This document shows, piece by piece, positions 22,578-33,654 of a DNA stretch of 64,000 nt. The notes under the pieces are model-generated. The model was not told the origin of the DNA and searched no databases. It saw only the letters and a program-made list of their open reading frames with translations. Positions within the stretch are counted from its first letter, which is position 1. The number at the start of each line of letters is the position of its first letter. The position numbers and the translations under genes were made by a program. This stretch comes from Calycina herbarum. Its lineage: Eukaryota; Ascomycota; Leotiomycetes; Helotiales; Pezizellaceae. The stretch spans positions 1 to 64,000 of the forward strand of contig LLEY01000168.1 in the NCBI GenBank assembly GCA_001414485.1. The letters are read 5' to 3'.

Positions 22578-25347
22578 TCACGAGCCCTCAGCTTCATCAT
22601 CGGCATCTTCCACGAAGGGAGCTCTTCCCTTCCCCTTTGATTCACTGCGTTCATCAGAATCTATATCATCGGACGACGCAGAATTACCGCCATATTCCGT
22701 TGTTGTGGCAGAAGCTACACGGGACACATGTGCATCTGCCGATGTTGCCCTCTCCACATGGCTCCCTTGAGGAAAAGCGTCCCCAGAGTTTGGGGGCGGT
22801 GGCATTGTCGAAGAAGATGGGATGGCGTTCGTATTACCCACCGTTAAGGTTGGTCCTGAAAATAGTTGAGATGATCCCCAGTTGGGTAAAACCGAAGGAT
22901 TCTGAGACCCGTCACTTGATGCGTTCAATGCAGGAATATTGTGCAAGGTGGTACTGGGGAGCGTGGTATTTGAGGCCACGTTGGAAGATGTCGATTGGCC
23001 GGCTACAACCGATGGCGGAGTAGGGATGGCGTTTGTGTCGGACGAATGAATTGACGATGCTTGTGACGGGTTATCGGGGTTTGTAGTTGGTGTTGGTGTC
23101 AGATTATTATTAGATGTTCTGCTCATAGGGCTGATGGTTCCAGGTTGAGTGGCGGTGGCGGTGGGGGCCGATCCTGAGCTTGCTGCAGGTCCGGCTAAAG
23201 CATGTCCGGTTTGTGTTTGACTATCTAACCTCTGTAGCGGCAAAAGTGACCAACCTTCTGGAATCGTAACTCCAGGCGGGAGATCATCACTGCCAGATGG
23301 AATTGCCGCTGTGTTCGGACGAGCCCCGTGTCTCTGCATTTGAGGCACCTGAGGGACAGTGACCGAAAATGGCGATTGTCTAGCTCCTAGCGCTCCCATT
23401 TGAGGAATTTGGAGGTTCGTCGCCAGATGGTCTGCTCCACCATTTTGCACAAGTCGAAGTCTGGCAAGTTCTATTTGCAGCAACTGCACCAATTGCAGTT
23501 CCTGTTGAGCTAATTGGAGACCTCGAATTTCTGCCACGATCTGCTGTTCTATTTGCTGGAGCTGTTCTTGTGTACTCCCCGCCATGTTCGCTGCTCCCTG
23601 GGCTTGTGGCTGAGGCTGACGTCTGGGAAAGCCCAATTCCAGCCCATACACTCTTGGGCCACCAGCCACAGCATTATTTTGTTGATTTGGCTGTTGACCA
23701 CCGAGGCCTTGCGGAAGATCTTGTAAATTTGCTTGCCCAAATCCAACCCGGAGAGGCCCAAAATTAAGCATTCTCATGCGTCCGGCAGCTCGAGGAGCGG
23801 CGGGAGGTTGGGGAGCTGCAACGGGCCCGTTTTGCTCTCCTGGAGCTGGTGGTTGAGCGCCTGGGGCACCTGGGTTGGCGTTGTTACCAGCTGCTCGAGT
23901 TTGTGGAGTATCAACAACAGATGCTCGGCACGTAGGACAAACCTGCTGGCGTTCGAGCCAGCTCTTGAGGCATCCGAGATGAAGGATATGACCGCAAGGC
24001 AGTTTTTTAGGCCTTGTCCGTTCATTGGGGCTATTGAAAGTACGACCCTGGGGTGGACTACCCGGAGCAGCAGGCGGCTCCTGGGGATTGGTGACAGACC
24101 AAGGTCTCATTTCCTCGCGACATATGATACAAGTATCTTCCCGTTCGATATCCTCGACGGTGGCGTCCTCGTATCTGGTATTCATATCTTGTGTAGCACG
24201 TCGGTAACGAACAAATGCAGTCAACCTTCTGCTGAACGACCGAGCTGTCAAGAATAGATCCCGTATTATGTGGATAGGAAGGCCGTAAAACATGAATAGG
24301 ATCACGAAGAACGTGACATATATTCCAAGCTTAATGAAGTCTATGATTGTTAGCAATAATAAGTGCCAGGGACTATTTGTACTGACCTGATATGAGGTCA
24401 AGAGTCAATACCCAGTGACCCTTGGCCTCCCACCCGGGAACTTCGATATCCATTTCATCCACGTCATCTTCTGAAGGCAGTGGAGTGTTTGACTGAGCCG
24501 CATCGCTTTCTTCCGTACCAGCGGCAGCCGCCACCTCTCGCTGTCTGATAATTTCTGCCCGTTCTTCGCGGACCTCTCTCCGGCGTTCAATTAGCCTCTC
24601 CTGGGTTTGTTTCTTTATCTTGCTGGCCTCGATTAACGAGATGCAATAGCGGAACCCAGTCGCGAAAGAGCATGTAGTTAATATGGCAAACTCGAAAAGA
24701 AACATGACCATCATGTTTGGGCGAGCTTGCTGAATAACGGTGTTGATGGTGTAATTCATCAACCAGAGATCATATAGAACGGAAATGGTCAGAGAGATGC
24801 TCAATCGGATGTGGAATAATCGGGGATTCGCAGGCGGCTGTTGTTCAAGGACCTCCACCCTTCCATCCCCGATCCAACCCCACACTTTCCCAGTCAAAAG
24901 TCCAACAAACATGACCAAGAACCAGGCGCCCACCTCCTCTCTGAATATGGTCATGGCCAGACATGTTTCCGTAATCGCGAACCAGGCTTTCTCGTATAGT
25001 TGTTCGATTTCAATGGGTCGCAGAGCTCCGTAACATATGCGTTGCAGTCCATACATAAAACTGCCGTATATAAAGAGAATCAGGTTGATGAGGATCTAGA
25101 TGGGGGTCAGCATTGCCGCAAAAGCCTTCTGGGAACTGGAAACTAGCTTACCATCAAGCACAAGTTACTTTGCGCCAAATACACACATGCCGAATAGAAG
25201 TTTGCTCTTTGGTTGAATGCGGATACTACCACTCCTGCAGCTAGGGCGGTAGATACCTAATAACTCCATCATTAGTTCCGTCTTGACGGTGGGCTTGGTT
25301 TGGGTTATGGCAGAGCTTACCCCAGCGTACCAAGCAAGCCGTCCCAT
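22578..25347 (-). CDS. hrd1: ERAD E3 ubiquitin ligase Hrd1 (synoviolin)
   Basis: Four exons: 25347-25321, 25256-25152, 25095-24387, 24340-22578; introns 64, 56 and 46 bp, all GT-AG; 867 aa. The spliced N-terminus [20 protein letters not shown] and the block [22 protein letters not shown] are diagnostic of Hrd1. The first 320 or so residues form the multi-spanning membrane domain. A RING-H2 finger follows at about residues 350-415 (CIICREEM...[15 protein letters not shown]...CPTC). The remaining half is a Pro/Gln/Asn/Ser-rich cytosolic tail ending in an acidic patch. In the family the enzyme sits in the ER membrane, forms the retrotranslocation channel and ubiquitinates misfolded proteins. The long disordered tail is usual in filamentous fungi. 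Very sure. Confidence 0.96.
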
Positions 25348-28300
25348 CTTGCGGGTTAATGACTAGGTATTTCTATTTCAGCTTGGACCCAAGTCGCGAA
25401 TAGCCTAGCTGTATGCGTTTGGCTATATGCCCATATCGTGGAGGATCTAGCGATGCGATTGCGAAGGGGGTAGTTACTGTAGATATAGAGTTGGTTGGTG
25501 GTGTTGACACGTTGGAGTTGATGGAAGCCGGAATAACGATTTGCCAAGGCGCCGCGGAGCTTAACCTAACAGCTTAACGCCACTGACAGCTCGTCCTCGT
25601 CCGCGCCCCAGCTTCCTCTTTCTTCTCCATCTTCCCCTCGTACCTATCTCCTCCCCACAACACCAAAAAAACATGAAATAATCATCAACGACACCATTTA
25701 ATACCAAACATCTCACAAGCAGATTCAGCACGCCATTCAATCAGAAAATGCTGGAAAGCTCGAAGAAAGCGCCACCTGATCCGGCATCTTTTCCGTTTCC
25801 CACAACATGTCCCTCCAATTCCATCTCATCTCCCACAATTCTCGCGAACTCAATGACCTCCAGCATGACAAAGACACACGGCCAGTTGATGAGGATCTCC
25901 GAAGAGTATCATGAAGCCCGCAACGAGGAGAAGACTCCTACATCTCTTCTCTAATCTCGTTGTTTTCGCCCTCAACCCAGCACTAGACTGCTCGCTTGGA
26001 GAACCACAAAGCCCACACAATCCTTTCCCATCAACTGTCAAGCTCTATTTCTTTGCCCATTCTTCATGCCGAAATGGAAACGAGATTGTCGATTCTCAAG
26101 GTACCCTTGAAACTGGTCAGCTGGTTACTTTCTCCATGTCTTCCTCGTCATTAACCAACTGCTTACGGAATAACCTGGGACTTTTCATGCGTCATTATTT
26201 ATTTGCCCTTCCCAACTTCTTTTTTCACCTTGCTTGCCAGATCTCCAAAGCTTTCACGACGGTTTCGAGTTGAAGGCACCATACGTATAAAACCAACCTC
26301 TACTCATCACTGCGGGGCTCGATTGGTTACGTGCTTGCTGCATTATTACAAGTACAAGGTCGCGCAATGGGATATGATTTCCTCTTGCAAACCGCTTTCA
26401 CTATCTTATCTCGAAATATCGATATGGTCTTGCCTATGCCTGTCAACTTACGATTTGAGCTATGTGGTTCATGTGGGCGAACCATAGCATGAACTCTGTT
26501 TCCATCCAGACTTTGTTTTTCAAAAATTCGCTGCTCAATGCCTACATGATCCAAAAGTAGACGGCATCTGATCACAGCATTCAATCACCCCAGAGCATAA
26601 ACATTGCTTTACTTCCTTCTGTTGCTGCCGATTCTTGCATGATTGCATTGATCGCATAGAGGGGTGACTAGGGTGAACAGCCTCCACGAAGCCACCACCA
26701 GGAATTCGGTCGCTTTCCCATCTACGGCTGCAGGGTCTACAGACAGATGATACGGCGCTCAATACCCGGAAAACGAAATCATATCACCAAACCTCGACGG
26801 AACTCTTTCCCTGCCTAGACGAGTAGTGGGTTTTTTCCAGTGCTGGCACTGCTGGGTCATTTCATTCATGGATATTCTAAAATACCCGCTCTCACAATTT
26901 TGCCAACCGACGGGGGAAAAGCATTGATTCTAGTTGGCTTTTTGGAAAGAGCCTCGATCTCAAGAGCCCAGGGGATTCATTGCCATAAAGCCACAAATGC
27001 GGAGACTGTAACCTGTCAAAATTATTGAACAGGGGCATTGGTGGGGGACTAGACTCCAACGGAGTCATACGATTTTAAGACATCTTTGGATTCTGTTACG
27101 ACAAGCCCTTCTGTTGCATCTGTTGTGTCTTGCTAAAAGCATAACTCCATTTTACACCACGTTTTATTGTACAACACCGCAAATTCCGACGGAAACTTCC
27201 AGAGATGGTAACCCACAACCATGTGCTTGGGAACGGAGTGGCACTCATCAAAAGTCATGCAACGCCCCGTGTGGCCCCGCCGCGCCATCCCCTAAACAGC
27301 TGCATTCGCCTAATGGTTTCTTTTTAGGAAAGATGACTTAGGATTCCGAACTTTATTATCCAATGAAGCTTCAATAGCCTCCAACCCCGGCACACATCAT
27401 AATCCCAAGACAGGGGGTGTGGGAAACCACAGACCAGAGATAAGGTTAAGATGGCGCGGTATGTTCGACGTCCGAGGGCGGGGAAGACGACTTCGCAAGA
27501 GCCGCTTACAGAAAGAGTCCTTGGTCGGGAACCGGACTCCAAATTATCAACGTAGAAAGGTTATCATTTCAAGTCTGGACACAATGTGCCAATTCAGGAG
27601 TCAGACGTCATCTCGTCAGTTCAACCCTGTCTTAGATTCGGTAGCACAACTGCCATACGTGAAAGTCCAAGTCGCCGACCTCAACACCCCAGTAAAGGTT
27701 ACTGCGAGCACGAGATCTACCAAAATTTTGTCGCATTTCGTGTTTGAGGGGCAGCATGATAGCCTGGTTTGTGCAACACACGTGGCTCCCCTAAAATCAA
27801 TTAATCTATCTTCCGCATGGTCGCTATTATTGGAGAATCCCCCTCTCGCAATATGGGCCTTGCATACCCGCCAAAACCGGTTCAATTCTCGCGCGGATAA
27901 CCACAGAACCAAATCGACAACGCGGGGGATGAATCGACGAAGAAAGTGCTTCAAAGTACAGTCCGTATCTGGGCTAAAGTTGGCTCACTTTCTTGGATGA
28001 ACCCAATGGCTTCATCCCCAAGATTTGGGGTCCGGGAGTAAAGACCTATGGGACGATGATAGTGTGGGGGTTCAAACTTAACTATGCTTGGGCGATAAAC
28101 CCCCAGCACGCTAAAAAGGCCCCTGGCGCGAGTTGAAACAATAGTGAACGAGAGTGGAATTACGGAGCTCAAATAAGCCGGCAAACTTTTTATTGGACGC
28201 CTTTACGAAAATCGGCGAAGATCTCTATACGGAGATGATGTAGACTCCCACGATTCGAAGAGCCTCAAAGAAAATTGAAGATTGGGGAGTGAAGGAAAAT

Positions 28301-31300
28301 GGAGCATGGCAAGCATGGGAATTGAGGTCCAAAAATAAACTTGCATGATACGACACGAGGGAGAGCAGGGTTGTTCACATGCACGGATAAACTGGTCCAG
28401 TCAGTTGGGAATTTCCATGCACAGGCGAATGAAATCGGACAATAATTGAGGCACCTGCAGGGGGGGGACATTATTCCTTTCACCCATGTGGATCGAAGGT
28501 TCTGGCCTTTTCACAACATGATGGTCATCTCATTATTATTGATCACACCGTCGCGATATGGAGCGAGGCCTTTTCTGCTTCGGAAAAACCCATCGAGTTA
28601 TCTCTTTGCTTCCATTGGAGGCATTGAAAATCCGAAGACTAGGGCTAGAGTAGACGCCTTGAGTTCTCGAGTGGTTGATGTCACGGAAGTTTTTAGTCCA
28701 GTATTTCTCCGCTTACTGCTTTCTCGACTTGTATGTTTTGCAACCATCACTCGACATCCCCGTCAACGCACCTTTCCTTTCTAGAGCGATTTATATTAAG
28801 TACTGTTGCAAGTTTTAAGATTGCTGCCTATTGAAGCCGATGTGTCGACACCACGAAGGTTATTTTCGGATTTCCAAATTGCAACACTACCTACAAGATA
28901 GAGTATCGCTCGCTCGGTCATCTATACAGTAGCATCACTAACGGTCGCATTGTAACACCATGGTCACATTCATGGAACGGGCCATTGTGCCAACGAAAAC
29001 ATTGTTATTGCTCAATTTAATTCCAATCCGCCTCCACAAAGCTGCCATCACTCGAAGTTCTGATGATAGACACTGCATAGGAACTCATACCATGGTACCG
29101 AACACTTATGTCAAATTGGTTACGGGAACGTCCTCGATCAGGTTGGGAAATTGGTGTTGGAACGTTGCAACCCCAAGTCCGCAACTCTGCATGTTGCCGT
29201 TACTACTTACACACTTTGACACCCACGCCTGCTTATATTCCCTTCATGTCTCCTCTCGATTTAAAGCCGTTGAAGCTTTGCTATGGTTGTAGTCGGCGCG
29301 ATTCTTTAACCTAATCGGCGGAGTGGCATAATTACATGCAGTCATCAACATGGACAGATTTTTGTTCGGTTTCATTTACGGGGCAATTCTCTCTGCCCTA
29401 CGGTAATTCTTGGTTATTGATTGGTTACGGAACGATTGCTTTGCAATTGGCGGTGACTACTGCCAAGCACATTTCTGGCCGGGCTCCCTGGGATGATAGG
29501 GGTCATCAGCGATCAACTTCTGCATCATGGCGGCGAGCCCGAGAGCACAACACCAGGGTATTTAAGCCAGTAAAAACGTTCGGTAAGTTGGAGTTGGATC
29601 TCCACCCTAAGCCCTACAGTACGAAGCAGGGGTCATTGGGGAAGCGAGGAGGTCCAACCAACAAGAGGGGACACAAGGGCATCTTCCTTGAGCCACGAGG
29701 TAGCGATGCTCGATGCACACGATGGCGCGGCTGTGCAACCCTCTTGAGTTATGTTTCAAAACCGCCCCTTTTTGGGACTTGAACTCGCGCGGTTCGCACC
29801 CCAATTGACTTGTGCTGTGGCTCAGTCTCCCAAGTAATCACTGTGGTTAAGCCTTGTCACGCCCTTTTGAGTTCTGATGATTCCACAGCGTTTTTGTACC
29901 AACTCCACAGGTGGAATCACGGTCATTGCTCCAAAAATCCACATGTAGACTTTCGGAACTTCGATGGGAAGTTTCTATTCTAGGTACTTCGTACAGAGAA
30001 CGCACTATCGACGACTTCATCTGGTGAAAAACCGATCTCGCTACTCGCATTCTGTTCGATCGACGACCCACCCATCACATGAGCCTCATACCTAGCTTGT
30101 GCAGTTTTCATTCGACATATCAGGAAAGTGAGCAAAGTCATTGGGCAAGTTGACACGACCTTCTGGGTTTGCAGCCACTTGAACGGCTTGATTTGGCAGA
30201 ACCAGCAAGACTTTCCGAGAATAGTTCCTTCAACGCTCCTTCGTTTGGAAAGATACCCGTCCAGCCACTCATTAAACAGGAAGTCCACGTTTCCGTATAA
30301 GCTTCTGACGCCAAGGTTGGGCACAGTAATATTGCAGCTAGGGGTTGCAGTCCAATTACGAAAGCGCTTCTGTCCATAAGGCTGAAGCGAAAGCAGTTCA
30401 TATCCGACATGGTGCAGAGACCAAGGGCCCATGAACGTTGCGGGTTAAAGGGGATGAAAGAGGATGAACAACGAATGAAAGGACCACACCAATTGTCGAA
30501 ACCCAATCAAATCTCCCCCGGAAGGATGGAGAGTCTGGAGATGGGTTTGCGGCCCCCAAACCAACAACGGCCAGGGGAGGAACTCAGGGGCTCGCCTTCC
30601 GGTTGAATGAACCTCAATCATCGGGTGTTGACGAGTTAAATTCTCGAACAGAAGAAACTGAACCAAAGACATCTTGGAAAGCATAGAGAGTCTGCCTCGC
30701 CAACGCACCTAGTATGGGTCTTTCCGTTCCCGCCCGTCTGAATTAGGGAGTTCTCCTAAGTTGAACCAACGAACCAACGACACTAACTGAGTGTACAGGG
30801 GAGAGTGACTTGGATGCCCTCCGAGAAGGGTTTGACACGTTCAACGCAGGATTATTATGACGCATTTATATTCAATATCGGAATATCGGTGACGGTAGTT
30901 TAAAGAAGCCAAGGGAGCATATGCCTGCTGCCACGATATCTGGATAATCGGCGGGCGGTTAATGGTGGTGAGAACGATTATGGTGATGATATTGAGAAGC
31001 ACAAAGCACAGCCTCTTTGCGCAGTCCCTGCAGAAACACCAAAGACCTTCACATAAACTTCAGTGCCGAGGGTGTGAAGTGGAGCAGACAGCTATTTTGG
31101 GAGCAAGCCGAATGCTTCGCAACCATGCCTCATTGAGGTGCTCTGTGGCTCGTGGGTATTGGTTGGCGTAACATGCTCGTACCTCAGCCAATCGCTTCGA
31201 CAATGCTGGTCACTTAGCCACATCAATTTCTGAATCTGGGGCTTCGGTGAAGACCTCCCCACCAAACCAGATGCCCACCACCCGCATCGTGGGATCTGAT

Positions 31301-33109
31301 TACATACACAGAAATCTGTACTGTACCCTCTCAACCTGGCCAGTGACCGAGGTACCAACAGGGACACACCCACCGCTTTAAGATGTCCTGTGTCTCCATT
31401 CGTGACGGTATCGTGCATCTAGGCAACCAATGCTATGCCTCGGTATTAAGAACGAAGATGCGAGTTTGGAAGTCAATTGGAAGGGTACGGAGAATCTTCA
31501 GATGAAATGATGAATCACAGACACCGAGTCCAACTCCAACTTGGCACACTTACAATCACAAACCCCGCCCGTCTAGAATCGCGGTGAGGGGAAATTGCCA
31601 CGCTATGTGCAAAGTGTGTACAGTATCACTAACGCCTAATGCGAGAGGAACTTGGTCTATCGACTTCCCCTGATATCCTCGATCGCGAATTAAGCTCTAT
31701 CAACCACAGCCAGCGAGTTGTCTCAAAAAGGCGCACGGAAGCGAGAGACAGGGGGCAACTTTAAAGATTCCCCGGCCGGAATTTTGATCGCCCACTTGGC
31801 CGATTGAGGCAATGAGATCTACACCTACTCTCCTGGAGCGAACCCATATTTCTGGTGAGCCGGGGTGGCATCCTCTATTGAACGGGATGACGAGATTTTC
31901 TGCTGATTTCCAAAACTGTCGACCCAAGCTAGTCACGTTGCTGTTGGAAAGTCGGAGTCTGTCATAATTCTCCACTAGGCGGGTTGACCGTCATTCCAGG
32001 CCAGGTAGCGTAGCCATGGGCAACACTCGTTGCCCCCGTTGATGGATGTGATGGTCTTCTGAAGCAAGTGAGGTGAGGGTGTTTGTGGGATGCACGCCAG
32101 CGATTTGGTTGGAATAGCTACGAAGGTGCTCTGGCTTTGGCCTCCGCCGCCTTTCTGACCGACACGAACGGACATGGCGATATCAAATTGCCCTGGCATG
32201 CAGAACGCCCCTGCCTGCAGACCCTGCGAAATGTGCATTCTGGGCGAGTCCCAGCCAAACAATCGACGATGGGTGTCCCAAGCGGGTAAGGCTGTGTTTC
32301 TTGGTGTCTGCCAGCATGCACGGAGACTGCGGAATCGAGCTTTTAGGGCATCGGGGGAGAAGTGCCTCCACGGTGAGGATTCAGAACTCTGGAGCAAGTG
32401 AACGGAGAGCTCTGATTATAAAGATGATTGTGCGGGGTGAAGCCATTGACTTGCGATGGCGCCACATAGTTAGTTCCAAGCTGGTCGCTGGAAATGGCAT
32501 AGTAGTGCTTTTAGCCCGCAAGTAGTAGGCGTAACCACATCGAACAAGATCAAGATCGGAGAGCAGGTCAGGCTACGACACCATGACTTCAGAGTCCCCT
32601 TTTTTTCTTCATTTCCCCCCAACTTTCTACCAACTAGAGTAGTCCTCTAGGGAAAACTCAGAATGATAGTATTGCGCTTGATTACAGAACGTTTAGCGTG
32701 TCGTTCGATGTGGAGAGAAAGCATGAAAGAAGGCCTCTGGTCGCTGCAAGTTATCGTTCGCATACTACTCTCACCAGCCACCACAAAAGCCATCACTCCA
32801 CTGAAAGGTGGCTATGAGCCTATAGCGAGGCGCGGGTGCGTGAACTTTCTTCTTTGGTTTTGGTGTTTGATGGCCTGTGGGGTGTTTGGGTCATCCAAGT
32901 TCTGCAGATCCAGAGGGCAGTCTAGAATGGGGAATAGGGAACAGGCTCTCCCCGTTACTGTACTGGCCCATCGTCCCATCCTTGTGCCCTTTTCCTCCCC
33001 GGACCCTGCGGGTGGTGGACCCTCCCTCCCCTTGCCCTGCCGGCTGCGCATTTTCTTGCTGGTCGGTCTCGAAAGACTCCCGGTCGAAGGACCAATATTA
33101 TAATCCCAG
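25348..33109. other. Large gene-poor region (7.8 kb), no confident gene
   Basis: Balanced base composition, no RIP signature and no protein family on either strand. The part next to HRD1 (25348-25750) is its GC-rich promoter. Open stretches exist (25806-25913 starting MSLQFHLISHNSRELNDL; 27419-28000; 29336-29782; 31975-32397; 32663-33103), but they overlap equally long frames on the other strand and lack motifs, so none is called. The size suggests a long upstream regulatory region of the transcription-factor gene, one or more non-coding transcripts, or decayed genes. Confidence 0.5.
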
Positions 33110-33654
33110 CCAGTGCCCCAATTCCAGAGACATTCATCCTACCGTACCTCACACTTCCCCTCCGTACCCAACCCAATCCAATATCAAAGGTCTTCCGGAT
33201 CTGCTCAACTCCCTTGGCAAGAACAAGGCATCGATCAGCAACAACTTCGTCTTACCGCATTGTACTTAATCTTACTGCCTCGACCGAACCTTACTTTTTT
33301 CCCGTCACCAACCTTCTTATACTTATATATCACCTCACTGGCCTCCTGTCTCAGATTCGAGAAGATCAACACCCACTCCAGAGCCAGCCATCCCTAGTCT
33401 TCATTATCATCCGTGCAGACATCGACAACCAACAATCCATATAAGTCAACGTCGACCCAACGGTTTGAGTGTCAAGGTATCCTTCCTTGACCACTTCCCC
33501 TCCGACATCCTGGAGCTACCTATAAAGAGGTACAGCAGCAATCCAAGACGCATTCGCCAGCGAGTAACAGTTCGTCACCAACGAATAACCTGACTCTTCG
33601 TCAGTCGGTGATAACTACCGTCTTCAACCCCCCCCCCCCCCCCCCCCCAACAAC
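33110..33654 (+). promoter_or_regulatory. CT-rich leader of the C2H2 factor gene with a poly-C tract
   Basis: Pyrimidine-rich and C-rich sequence (for example CTTCCCCTCCGTACCC) of the kind common in 5' leaders of filamentous ascomycetes runs up to the start codon. A run of 21 C residues (33628-33648) ends six bases before the ATG at 33655. Transcription start is not determinable from the sequence. Confidence 0.45.

Noticed and set aside
27419..28000. 193-codon open frame on the plus strand
   Set aside because: Starts at GTG, has no motif and overlaps minus-strand frames of similar quality; base composition gives no coding signal by eye.
29740..29810. Minus-strand tRNA-like T-loop (GAGTTCAAGTCCC)
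   Set aside because: The presumed T-stem does not pair and no acceptor or anticodon arm could be built around it.
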